64,000 nt of DNA from Ktedonobacter racemifer DSM 44963 (GTDB taxonomy: Bacteria > Chloroflexota > Ktedonobacteria > Ktedonobacterales > Ktedonobacteraceae). Shown here piece by piece: positions 1-8,169 of this stretch. A program made the translations under genes and the position numbers. Location: assembly GCF_000178855.1 (NCBI RefSeq), contig NZ_ADVG01000003.1, positions 186,001-250,000 on the forward strand, given 5' to 3'. Below the pieces are notes generated by a model. That model was not told the DNA's origin and searched no databases. It saw only the letters and a list, made by a program, of their open reading frames with translations. Numbering within the stretch: the stretch's first letter is position 1; each line of letters opens with the position of its first letter.

Positions 1-998
1 GGAGGCAACTCAAAGATGTGGCGGGCTATCTTGCGCGTAATTCTCTCTACGTTCGTTTCGGGTACGTTCGCCAGCGCCACGACCATGGCCTGGTCATCGA
101 CAAAGCGCGCGATAAAGGTATGGAAACCAGGAATACCACCCCCATGTCCAATAAGACGATGTCCCGCATATTCGGTGACACGGAAGCCCAGACCGTACTC
201 CTCAAGCCGTCCATCAGCCAGCCGTGTCGGCGTATACATCCGTTCTAGCGTGGCTGTATCTAGCAGACGTTCCTCGCGTAATGCGGCATCCCAGCGTACC
301 AGGTCCTCGACCGTTGAACCAAGTGCACCTGCCGCGTAGGGAATACTCATACTGAGATATTCTGCATGCCGGTATATCTCCCCAACCCTCTCATAGCCGC
401 TGGCCCGATGCGGGATGATTGTCTCGTTATGCATATAATAGGAGCGGTTCATCTCCAGCGGCTGAAAGATATGTTGCTGGATAAACTGCTCATAGCCCAT
501 ACCTGTTATCTTCTCAATAATCAGACCAAGCAGGTGATAGCCTGAATTATTATATGTGTAGCGCGTCCCAGGCTCAAATTCGAGTGGCAGATCTTTGAAA
601 TAAGCAACTACATCACCGGGCAACATATCCTTCTTGTTTTCCTGGTACAAATCATCGAGCGCAGTATAGCTTTTGATACCAGAAGTGTGATTTAGCAGGT
701 GAGTAATCGTAATCGTCTGGCTATGCGTCGGATAATCAGGCAAATAGGTGGTAATTGAGTCATCGAGGCGTAGCTTTCCCTGCTTCTCCAGCAGCATAAT
801 AGCTACCGCCGTAAACTGCTTGGTAACAGAGGCCAATCGAAAGACGGTATCAGGCTCAATAGGACAGCTCCACTCCAGGTTAGCAAAACCATAGCCAGCG
901 CTATGGATCAATTTGCCATCCTTCACGACAGCTATGGCGACTCCTGGCCCTTGAAGATCAATCTCCTTATGTACAATCTGGTCAATCTCGCTCAGCAT
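1..998 (-). CDS. Serine hydrolase, beta-lactamase/penicillin-binding fold (3' end cut by window edge)
   Basis: This reading frame runs off the left edge, so about 332 N-terminal residues are visible. It has the three signatures of the class C beta-lactamase / D-alanyl-D-alanine carboxypeptidase family (PF00144): the nucleophile motif S57-V-T-K60, the YxN-type motif Y149-N-N151 followed by SGY, and a C-terminal GHGGG motif in place of KTG. No signal peptide is visible, so it may be cytoplasmic, as many esterase-like members are. The ATG at 996-998 is chosen because family homology starts almost at once (the GPGVAIAVVKDG strand lies near residue 17). The substrate cannot be told from sequence: peptidoglycan peptide, beta-lactam or ester are all possible. 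The NUDIX gene is divergent from it. Confidence 0.85.
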   Translation of the reverse strand, partial: MLSEIDQIVHKEIDLQGPGVAIAVVKDGKLIHSAGYGFANLEWSCPIEPDTVFRLASVTKQFTAVAIMLLEKQGKLRLDDSITTYLPDYPTHSQTITITHLLNHTSGIKSYTALDDLYQENKKDMLPGDVVAYFKDLPLEFEPGTRYTYNNSGYHLLGLIIEKITGMGYEQFIQQHIFQPLEMNRSYYMHNETIIPHRASGYERVGEIYRHAEYLSMSIPYAAGALGSTVEDLVRWDAALREERLLDTATLERMYTPTRLADGRLEEYGLGFRVTEYAGHRLIGHGGGIPGFHTFIARFVDDQAMVVALANVPETNVERITRKIARHIFELP

Positions 999-1092
999 TT
1001 TCGCAATCCCTTCATTTAGATAGCCTACAGAGCTTTATGCTATGATATCACTAAAAAGGTCATACATAGAATCACATGGCAGGGAGGCTCAC

Positions 1093-1635
1093 ATGAGCGT
1101 AGAATTGGCACAGACACTTCAGAGCGCCACTCTTGTGGCCGAAGAGGATGCCTTATGGGGCGAGGGAACAATCCCTCTGAAAGTTATGAGCTATCTCAGC
1201 CAGGAGCTGCCGCCCCTGGAACTAATTACCTCGGTCCGCGCACTGGTGACGCGGGAAGATCAGATACTGGTCATTCGCGATCCCTTGAACCATCATCTCC
1301 TCCCCGGTGGACAGCGCCAGGATGGCGAGACTCTGATACAGACCCTGAGACGCGAGCTGCTGGAGGAGACTGGCTGGTCCCTGGCGAGCACGCGCCTGCT
1401 GGGTTTCAAGCACTTCCGCTATCTGGGTCCACGCCAGGAAACGTTTCGGACCTATCCCGATTTCCTCCAGGTTATCTATCACGCCACTCCCGAGACCTTT
1501 CATCCCGAGTCCCGCGAGCAGGATGGCTACGAGCTAGAGGCCGTCTTCCGCCCACGCGCCGAACTGGCTACCCTGAAGCTCTCAGCCTCAGACCAGGCCT
1601 TCCTGAAAGCTATATATGAACTCGAAAGCGCGTAG
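1093..1635 (+). CDS. NUDIX hydrolase
   Basis: A 180-residue NUDIX protein that would cleave a nucleoside diphosphate linked to another group. The NUDIX box is complete at residues 73-95: G73, x5, E79, x7, then RELLEETGW, which carries the metal-binding glutamates. An upstream in-frame ATG at 1042 exists, but the ATG at 1093 has an AGGGAGG ribosome binding site at 1081-1087 with 5-nt spacing, so the shorter form is preferred. The rest of the protein has no substrate-defining motif that I recognise. The gene stands alone, divergent from the serine hydrolase and followed by a structured intergenic region. Confidence 0.88.
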   Translation: MSVELAQTLQSATLVAEEDALWGEGTIPLKVMSYLSQELPPLELITSVRALVTREDQILVIRDPLNHHLLPGGQRQDGETLIQTLRRELLEETGWSLASTRLLGFKHFRYLGPRQETFRTYPDFLQVIYHATPETFHPESREQDGYELEAVFRPRAELATLKLSASDQAFLKAIYELESA

Positions 1636-1710
1636 GTACTACTGGCGTACGCGCCAATGTCAGTTCCGCTTTTGCGCTCCACATTTGGAAGCAGAAGAGA
1701 GGGTATTTAG

Positions 1711-1805
1711 GGCTCTCGCGCCAATAACATGACGAGTAGAATGCTCGCGTGCCGCATGGCATGGGTAGATGGCGGCAAAAGTTGGTCAGGTTATTGGCGT
1801 GAGCC
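1711..1805 (+). other. Three-level inverted repeat upstream of the SnoaL-like gene
   Basis: The arm at 1711-1733 (core CGCCAATAAC) pairs with 1785-1805 (core GTTATTGGCG). Between them, TGCCGC at 1750-1755 pairs with GCGGCA at 1772-1777. As RNA this folds into a long closed stem about 20 nt upstream of the AGGAG ribosome binding site at 1824-1828. It may be the terminator of the NUDIX gene or a leader structure of the following operon. Confidence 0.5.
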
Positions 1806-1837
1806 CCCTTAGTATAAATTTCCAGGAGCAAACCTAT

Positions 1838-2326
1838 ATGAACAAAAGAATGTTTCAAACACCAGGCGAACAGGCCACCAATGAGCGTGAAGTCAGAGCA
1901 CTCTACAGCAAATTATTGGAGAGCTGGGATAAACGCGATGCAAAAGCTTTCGCTGCACTCTTCAATGAAGATGGCGAGTCCATCGGCTTCGATGGAAGTC
2001 AGCTTATAGGGCAAGCAGAGATCTTCTCAACGCTGAAAGATATTTTTGACCATCATCCCACGCCACCCTACATCTACAAGATCAAAAATGTGCGCTTCTT
2101 ACAGCCCGATGTCGCCACCCTCCGCGCCATCGTTGGCATGGTCCCACCGGGCAAGACAGAGATAGATCCCGCACTGAATTCTATTCAGACTATCGTTGCC
2201 ACCAGGCACAATGGCGAGTGGTGCATCGCCTCCCTCCAGAACACTCCGGCCCAATTACATGGAAGGCCCGAACTGGTCCAGCAGATGACAGAAGAACTGC
2301 GAGAAGTAAGCGAGCACGCACAATGA
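1838..2326 (+). CDS. SgcJ/EcaC-type SnoaL-like (NTF2-fold) protein
   Basis: A 162-residue protein with the NTF2-like pattern of the SnoaL/DUF4440 group: an N-terminal helix (REVRALYSKLLESWDKRDAK), then FAALFNEDGESIGFDGS, a helix around GQAEIFSTLKDIFDHH, and a C-terminal sheet ending in a WCIASLQNT strand. In this fold a cone-shaped cavity binds small molecules; catalysis is not certain and many members are uncharacterised. The start at 1838 has AGGAG at 1824-1828. An upstream ATG at 1769 lies inside the inverted repeat and is rejected. The stop overlaps the start of the GNAT gene by 4 nt (ATGA), so the two are translationally coupled. Confidence 0.75.
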   Translation: MNKRMFQTPGEQATNEREVRALYSKLLESWDKRDAKAFAALFNEDGESIGFDGSQLIGQAEIFSTLKDIFDHHPTPPYIYKIKNVRFLQPDVATLRAIVGMVPPGKTEIDPALNSIQTIVATRHNGEWCIASLQNTPAQLHGRPELVQQMTEELREVSEHAQ

Positions 2327-2922
2327 CCACCAATCAAGAAACGTATAGCATAGGAGACCGGGCGGGCCTCCTATGGACATGGTGGAAGGGCGATGCACTG
2401 CCTGCCTTGTCACCACTACCTGATTTTTCGGTGGAGAGAGCCACAAATCTTGAGGAACTTGCATTCGTGATGGAGACGACTCAAGAAGAGGTCTTAAAGC
2501 TGAGGCAAGTAGGCCATGAGCCTTATCTTGCGCGCATAGGTACGCACGCCGTCGCCGTCGGGTGGTCCGCCACTGGCAAGGCCGCCTTTGGCGGTGGGCT
2601 TGTCACCTTTCAGGTACCACCACAGAACCGCTACCTCTACTACTTTATCACGCTTCCTGCATGGCGGGGTCACGGCATTTATCCGCGTTTGCTTCAATAT
2701 ATCCTGCGCCATGAATGCGCCACAAATGAGCGCTTCTGGATCATTCACCAGGCAGCCAACCTGGCATCACAACATGGCATCGAACGCGCAGGCTTCCAGC
2801 TTACCAGCGCGGTCCACTTCTTAGACACAGAACACCTGGGGCTGCTCACTACTAAAGCTAACAAAGAGCGAGCACTGGCTGGAGCAGCCCTCTTTGGCCT
2901 CCCACTTATCGAAAGTCGTTAA
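2323..2922 (+). CDS. GNAT-family N-acetyltransferase
   Basis: A 199-residue protein with a GNAT domain. The acetyl-CoA binding motif A is seen as FITLPAWRGHGIYPRLLQYI, where the R-G-H-G-I turn fits the Q/RxxGxG/A loop. A following strand-helix (FWIIHQAANLASQHGIERAGF) matches motif B. The acceptor substrate is unknown. The ATG at 2323 overlaps the TGA of the upstream SnoaL-like gene, so the two form a small operon. The 3' end overlaps the 3' end of the convergent oxidoreductase gene by 4 bp (2919-2922). Confidence 0.8.
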   Translation: MTTNQETYSIGDRAGLLWTWWKGDALPALSPLPDFSVERATNLEELAFVMETTQEEVLKLRQVGHEPYLARIGTHAVAVGWSATGKAAFGGGLVTFQVPPQNRYLYYFITLPAWRGHGIYPRLLQYILRHECATNERFWIIHQAANLASQHGIERAGFQLTSAVHFLDTEHLGLLTTKANKERALAGAALFGLPLIESR

Positions 2923-3821
2923 TTATCTTGCTCGGGTTTCCTCTGCTTCTGCAAGGCGTTCGCAAGAATCTCGGTCACCTCTTCGAGGGTCTGGCCGCGC
3001 TGGCGTTGCTCTGGCTTCTCAAGGCCCAGCTCGGTGCTTTCGACGAACTGATAAAGGGCTGCGGCCCCCTCCAGCATCTGTGAAGGAAGTCCCAGGTCCA
3101 CAAAGGTGCGCGCGATCTCTTGCATCTCGCCCACCCAGCGATAGGCTTTAGGCGGCATGCCAGGTACCGAGCGCTTGATGGAGCGAAAGGCGGGCAAATC
3201 CTGCAATTCGTTAATCAGCGTGTCCTGTAGACCCAGTGCGCGACCGGCGGTCAGGGCTTCTGTCGCCAGGGCTGTCAGGCCTTTCGTGACCGAGGCATAG
3301 CACATCTTGAGGCCAGATGCCTGACCACTCTGCGCGCCCACTACACGCACATCCAGGCCATGCTCACTCAAGCAGGCAACGTCCGCCGCTCGCGTGCCAG
3401 AGACATATATATGCGGTCCCTCTTCGTCAGGCCGAGGCGGACCACCAATAATTCCTGCATCCACAAAGCCTGCTCCCGCCTCCGTCAATAACTGATCGAG
3501 AGCCAATGCTGTGCGCGGAGCAATGGCGTTACAATCTACAAAAAGTAGCTCGGTCTTCACATGGAGCAAGGTTGAGGCGATACGCTCTCCAAAAGTGTAC
3601 GCACTGGCTGGTGGCATGATCGAGAGCAAGATATCAGCCTCGCGCACAAGGGTCTCATCATCAGGAACATCCTGCATTCCAGCGGTCTTCGCCAGGGCCT
3701 GTGTTCGCGCACTACGCCCTCGCAGGCTGGTAATGACGCGCAGACCATGCCGGTGAAGGACCGCGCCAATCGCATGCCCCATATCACCTGGACTCAGGAT
3801 AGCAATAGTGCGAATCTCCAC
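2919..3821 (-). CDS. NAD(P)-binding oxidoreductase, beta-hydroxyacid dehydrogenase-like (DUF1932 C-terminal domain)
   Basis: A 300-residue two-domain protein. The N-terminal Rossmann motif is G12-D-M-G15-HAIG, as in 6-phosphogluconate and 3-hydroxyisobutyrate dehydrogenases; the region around residues 115-130 (GFVDAGIIGGPPRP) is the family's substrate loop (usual form DAPVSGG). The helical half with SGLKMCYASVTKGLTALATE carries the invariant Lys and resembles the DUF1932 C-terminal domain. The substrate is not known. The start is a GTG with GAGGAG just upstream. The gene lies between a convergent GNAT gene and the AraC regulator, which points the same way. Confidence 0.8.
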   Translation of the reverse strand: MEIRTIAILSPGDMGHAIGAVLHRHGLRVITSLRGRSARTQALAKTAGMQDVPDDETLVREADILLSIMPPASAYTFGERIASTLLHVKTELLFVDCNAIAPRTALALDQLLTEAGAGFVDAGIIGGPPRPDEEGPHIYVSGTRAADVACLSEHGLDVRVVGAQSGQASGLKMCYASVTKGLTALATEALTAGRALGLQDTLINELQDLPAFRSIKRSVPGMPPKAYRWVGEMQEIARTFVDLGLPSQMLEGAAALYQFVESTELGLEKPEQRQRGQTLEEVTEILANALQKQRKPEQDN

Positions 3822-3944
3822 TTCTTCTCCTCGCTTCTAGACATCTCCAACAGGAACCCAAACCTGCCAGGCTGCTTTACACGGTCAGCCCCTCTGGGGC
3901 AGTGGTCTGTTGCGTGAGGACGATAGTCGGATGGGCCTTCTGGC

Positions 3945-4892
3945 TCATCGGCCTGCGCTTTGCAGAGCCCCTTCCCGCAGGCGTTGCACGTCGCGTATGG
4001 GTGGGACGCCAAAGAGGCTTTTGTACTCCCGATTGAAGTGGGAGGCATCCTGGTACCCCACGCGATAGGCGGCGCTCGCCGCGTCGAGGGCTTCGCTCAG
4101 CATCAGACGGCGGGCCTCCTGCAGCCGCAGCCGTTTCTGAAATTGCAAGGGGCTCATCGCGGTGACAGCCTTGAAATGGTGTTGCAAACTCGAGACGCTC
4201 ATGCCCAGCTCTCGCGCCAGGGTCTCAATGCGAAGGGGCTGGTCGAAGTTTTGACGCAGTCGCTTGACCACTGTAGCGATGTGGGGAGTGTAGCCTCCTT
4301 CCATCACCAGGTGACGGAGCCGAGCGCCTTGCTCTCCCATCAGGAGCCGATAGATAATCTCCCGTGTGATCAGCGGCATCAAGGCCTGCGCTTCATCGGG
4401 GGAATCCAGGAGCCGGACGAGACGCACGAAGGCGTCGAGCAGGTTGCCATCCACCGGACTGACATCAATAGCCCTCACCTCGGCACGCTCTCTAGGTAAG
4501 GAGCGAGAGGCTTCAACCATGACCGCGCTGACAAGGGTGGGAGCGAGTTCCAGGCGCACAGCGAGGTAGGGCCGCTCCTTGGATGCTTCGAGGACCTGGC
4601 TGACGCGGGGCAGATCGACAGTGGTGAGCAGAAAGCGTGAGGGGTCATAGAGGTAGCGGTTATCACCCAGCAGGACCTCTTTGCTGCCCTGGGCAATCAC
4701 GGCCACCGATGGCTCGACAACGCTGTGAACCCGCATGAGAGGCACCGAGGTGCGGGAGAGATGAAGCCCTGTGAGCGGCTGAAGGGTCCCATCTTCGCGG
4801 ATGGCCTGTGCAATGCGCCAAGCCAGTTCCTCGCGGTTGGCGTGCATACGTTGTGCCTCGCGTTGTGCCTGCTGATCATTTTTCATATCCAT
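3945..4892 (-). CDS. AraC-family transcriptional regulator (YqhC-like)
   Basis: A 315-residue protein with an AraC_N-type sensor half (HSVVEPSVAVIAQGSKEVLL, residues about 55-75) and a C-terminal double helix-turn-helix (PLRIETLARELGMSVSSLQH and the signature around AAYRVGYQDASHFNREYKSL, ending GVPP). It resembles the YqhC group, which activates aldehyde-detoxifying reductases in enterobacteria. The ATG at 4892 is chosen because AGAAGAGG lies 5-6 nt upstream; an ATG at 4913 has no good site. It is divergent from an alcohol dehydrogenase remnant and an aldo/keto reductase gene, which are its most likely targets (inference). Confidence 0.85.
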   Translation of the reverse strand: MDMKNDQQAQREAQRMHANREELAWRIAQAIREDGTLQPLTGLHLSRTSVPLMRVHSVVEPSVAVIAQGSKEVLLGDNRYLYDPSRFLLTTVDLPRVSQVLEASKERPYLAVRLELAPTLVSAVMVEASRSLPRERAEVRAIDVSPVDGNLLDAFVRLVRLLDSPDEAQALMPLITREIIYRLLMGEQGARLRHLVMEGGYTPHIATVVKRLRQNFDQPLRIETLARELGMSVSSLQHHFKAVTAMSPLQFQKRLRLQEARRLMLSEALDAASAAYRVGYQDASHFNREYKSLFGVPPIRDVQRLREGALQSAGR

Positions 4893-5300
4893 CGGGGCCT
4901 CTTCTTTCGTCATCGCTCATCGTGAAGATTTGCAGAATTTGCCAATCATTTTCCGCAATCATTCTATCACCCTGTGTGTGAGGGCGTCTATAATACTCTC
5001 CAGACAGAGCACATGCCTCTAGACTTGTGCCGCGTAAGCTGGGCTCTTCTGCAAGAAATGACAACGCTGCACTGATATGTTGGTCTGTCGAGCCCTCATC
5101 GGCTTGTACAAAAATGCGAATATCCATGCACATGTTCTTCGCCATGTCTCAGGCACTCACGTCACGGGAAACCACAAGAACTGGGATCGCGAGGCACCAT
5201 GAGTGAGCAAAAACAATTCAGCGTGGAGAAATTCAGAAAAAGGGTGTATGACGTACATGGCATTTTGGTTTACCACTAGTGAGAAGGAGATGGAGGAAGT

Positions 5301-5381
5301 ATGAAAGCTGCACTATTTAAGGGGAAGGGCGCCATTGAGCTTGGTGCGATCAAGTCACTTGTCAAAGTAGGGGCGGTCTAA
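5301..5381 (+). pseudogene. Remnant of zinc-type alcohol dehydrogenase (26 codons)
   Basis: A start codon with GGAGG a few bases upstream begins MKAALFKGKGAIEL, the usual first strand of MDR-family zinc alcohol dehydrogenases. The frame then ends after 12 unrelated or C-terminal-like residues (stop 5379-5381). The rest of a normal gene of about 1 kb is missing, so this looks like an internal deletion that left the ribosome binding site and first codons. It sits between the AraC regulator and the aldo/keto reductase. The call rests on a short match and is moderate. Confidence 0.45.
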
Positions 5382-5522
5382 CCAGGTCAGAAATAATACA
5401 TTTCTCAATAGAACAGAACGAGAATATTCGAGCTGAGCCAGGAGAAAATGGCAGCAATGTCGGCTCTCGATAAGGGAAGGTTCGAATTCTAACACATTCG
5501 TTCTGGAGGAAAGGAAGATCAC

Positions 5523-6506
5523 ATGGAATACACGAAGCTAGGAAACACCGGAATGGATGTGTCTCGAATCTGCCTCGGTTGCATGGGGTTCGGGGACGCG
5601 GAACGTTGGACTCACAAATGGGTGCTTAACGAAGAAAACAGCCGGCCGATCATCAAGAAAGCCCTCGAGCTGGGGATCAATTTCTTCGATACTGCCAACG
5701 TCTATTCCATTGGGAAGAGTGAGGAGATCCTCGGACGCGCTTTGAAGGACTTCGCGAATCGGGACGAGATCGTCATCGCCACCAAGGTGCACGGCAAAAT
5801 GCATGACGGACCGAATGGCGCCGGGCTATCGCGCAAGGCGATACTGAGCGAGATCGACAAAAGCCTGAAGCGGCTTGGGACGGATTACGTGGACCTCTAC
5901 CAGATCCATCGCTGGGATTACCAAGCCCCAATCGAGGAGACAATGGAAGCGCTGCATGACGTGGTGAGGTCTGGCAAGGCCCGATATATTGGTGCCTCCG
6001 CCATGTTCGCGTGGCAGTTCCAGAAGGCGCTGCACGTCGCCGAGAAACATGGGTGGACCCGCTTCGTCTCGATGCAGGATCACCTGAACCTCATCTACCG
6101 CGAGGAGGAGCGGGAGATGCTGCCGCTCTGCCGCGAGGAGAAGATCGGGGTGATCCCGTATAGTCCGCTCGCATCCGGAAGATTGACGCGTGACTGGTCT
6201 TCGGAAAGCACGCTTCGTTCCGAAACCGATCAAATCGCGAAAAGCAAGTACGATGCGACAGCCGAAACCGATCAACAGGTCGTGAAGCGGGTCGCGGAAA
6301 TCGCGGAAAAGCATGAGGTTCCGCGCGTTCATATCGCGCTTGCCTGGCTGTTACAGAAGAAGCCGGTGACGGCGCCTATCATCGGGGCAACGAAGATCAC
6401 GCATCTGGAAGATGCAGTCGGCGCTCTGTCCGTAAAACTGACCCAGGAAGAGGTCACATACCTGGAAGAGTCGTATGTGCCCCATCCCATCGTCGGTCAT
6501 CAGTAA
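5523..6506 (+). CDS. Aldo/keto reductase
   Basis: A 327-residue NADPH-dependent aldo/keto reductase of the (beta/alpha)8-barrel family. The catalytic tetrad is complete: D56 (in FFDTANVYS), Y61, K88 (IATKVHG) and H129 (DLYQIHRWD). The C-terminal cofactor region is PIIGATKITHLEDAVGAL. It resembles the AKR members that reduce aldehydes and ketones with broad specificity. A strong GGAGGAAAGGA site precedes the ATG. It is divergent from the AraC regulator, and its codon choice is more GC-rich than the surrounding leader. Transcription ends at the hairpin at 6589-6633. Confidence 0.93.
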   Translation: MEYTKLGNTGMDVSRICLGCMGFGDAERWTHKWVLNEENSRPIIKKALELGINFFDTANVYSIGKSEEILGRALKDFANRDEIVIATKVHGKMHDGPNGAGLSRKAILSEIDKSLKRLGTDYVDLYQIHRWDYQAPIEETMEALHDVVRSGKARYIGASAMFAWQFQKALHVAEKHGWTRFVSMQDHLNLIYREEEREMLPLCREEKIGVIPYSPLASGRLTRDWSSESTLRSETDQIAKSKYDATAETDQQVVKRVAEIAEKHEVPRVHIALAWLLQKKPVTAPIIGATKITHLEDAVGALSVKLTQEEVTYLEESYVPHPIVGHQ

Positions 6507-6588
6507 ATAAGCAGCAATGTAATCCATTAGCCGGGCAGTATGCGGGAGAACGAGCGCCAGGATCGTTCTCGCATTCACCCAATTTACC

Positions 6589-6633
6589 AGGAGGACCAGG
6601 TAACGTGGTTTTTCCACGTTACCTGGTCCTCCT
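6589..6633. terminator. Perfect 20-bp hairpin between convergent genes
   Basis: Arms 6589-6608 and 6614-6633 are perfect complements around TTTTT. It lies between the aldo/keto reductase (+) and the lectin pseudogene (-), so it could end both transcripts. No long T tract follows on the plus strand. Confidence 0.7.
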
Positions 6634-6732
6634 AGTCCTCCCTCAAGCGACGGTTTCTCAGAAGACAAACGTAATAGCAGGAAGGCTGTGTCCTCACAAG
6701 AGAGGAAGCGTTGCCCCTCTGGACCTACCTAC

Positions 6733-7840
6733 TCAGACAGACAGCACCTGCCACTGCTGGTTAGCGCCACCATTATATGTATACTGGATGACTGAGCCAC
6801 CATTGCTGGTCGATTGGCCGCTTACCTTACCGCTGTTGCGGTTGACGATCTTGACATAGCCGCCACCAACATCCACCAATTGCCACTGCTGGTTGGCACC
6901 GCCGTTATCCGTGTACTGGATTGCTGATGCACCATCAGCGGTAGATCCCTGAGAGACATCTACGAGCTTGCCGCTATTGCGACTCACAATCTTGACATAG
7001 CCCCCGCCAGCATCCACCAGTTGCCATTGCTGATTGGCACCACCCCAATAATCCCACTGCTCCAATAACGCTCCATCGCTGGTGGATTGGCCAGTCACAT
7101 CGAGAGCCTTCCCACTATTGCGGTTCACAATCTTCACGTAACCAGTGGCCACTGGATCAATCTCTACACGATCAAGCGCGGGCCAGACGTTAGTACTCTG
7201 GGGATTTTTACGCCCGGTCACACTCAACTTGAAGGTATGAGTACCAGAGCTCAGCGCGGGGCTTTCCCACATGAACTGGTTGCCAGCTCTCTGGGCCGCG
7301 TAGAAATCGACTTCATGCGCTGGCCCATTATCGAAAGAGACCAGGCCAATCCCCTCATTAGTATCCTTCACACCATAAAGGCGGATGCGCGAGCCAGTAA
7401 ATTGCAGGCTGACAGAATCGCCGGCCTGTCCATCCCAACTATCACTGCCGTTGTAGAGATTGCCGCCACAATTGGTACAATGCCCCCAACCACTGCCCTG
7501 ATAATTGAACTGGTTGGTCCCGCTGCTCTGAACGGAGTCATCAACCTCGGTCACAGCGTTTGTGCCAGTATAGCTTACGTTAGGAATGACAAACGTTGTA
7601 ATCGATTGGCCAGGGAGCGATACAGTAAACGACTTGTTTGAGACGCTAATATTCGCCAATTGAGCCAGGTTCGTGCTCGCTGTCGTCTGATAGGGGGTCG
7701 CAGTTCCACCTACACTGGTGAAATTTGAGAGGTTGTACGTAACAGCGGCACTACTGGAGCCGCTACAGGAAGGCAAACAGGGCAAACATACAAAGTGCGA
7801 TGAGACGAGGAGCAAAGTGGAGACTAGAACGACGAAGCAT
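6733..7840 (-). pseudogene. Secreted glycosidase-like/ricin-lectin protein, catalytic domain lost and signal peptide out of frame
   Basis: The long frame codes for a C-terminal beta-sandwich like that which ends GH30-type glycosidases (LANISVSNKSFTVSLPGQ), a carbohydrate-binding-like sandwich (about 130 residues with WGHCTNCGG and FDNGP), then three ricin-B (CBM13) repeats with NSGK and NGGANQQWQ motifs; the third repeat lacks three residues of the NSGKxLDV segment. The best start is the ATG at 7838-7840 with AGGAGG upstream. It begins a good signal peptide (MLRRSSLHFAPRLIALCM...), but that frame stops at 7766. The lectin frame is only open in a neighbouring frame without a proper start except through 7905. 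A deletion of the catalytic domain with loss of frame explains this. Secretion of the lectin part is therefore doubtful. Confidence 0.75.
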
Positions 7841-7905
7841 AAGAGGGTCCTCCTTGAGACATAGACACCTTCATAGTGTCTTCTCGCGCCTTTCAGGGAT
7901 GGCAT

Positions 7906-8169
7906 TCAAATAACTACCATCCCTGGTCACCAATGACCATTTAAAAAGGAAAAGTGGGGAGTGCAGAGGGCGTCAGCCCCTCTGCGTCCCTTTCCCGTGC
8001 CGCCGCAGGCGGCATAAATACCTTTCAAATAAAACGTAACAGAGCACTAGAATGAACCATACAAGGAACAGTCCACTCTTGCATAGAAGAGAGGCCATAT
8101 AGGTGATACCCTATTTCATAGTAACATACTTCTAAGTAGTTTGTGTATTACATTGAAAAAGCGAAAGAG
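7906..8169. other. Intergenic stretch, no gene seen
   Basis: Between the MFS gene end and the lectin pseudogene. It holds a short inverted repeat (GCAGAGGG at about 7963 and CCCTCTGC at about 7977) and GCCGCC-GCA-GGCGGC at about 8000, in the place expected for the MFS terminator. Nothing else is recognised. Confidence 0.4.

Noticed and set aside
4876..5145. 89-residue open frame on the minus strand upstream of the AraC gene
   Set aside because: It overlaps the AraC start, has no recognisable domain and no strong ribosome binding site.
5481..5500. GGTTCGAATTC, similar to a tRNA T-loop
   Set aside because: The paired T-stem and acceptor stem do not form and no anticodon arm is found upstream.
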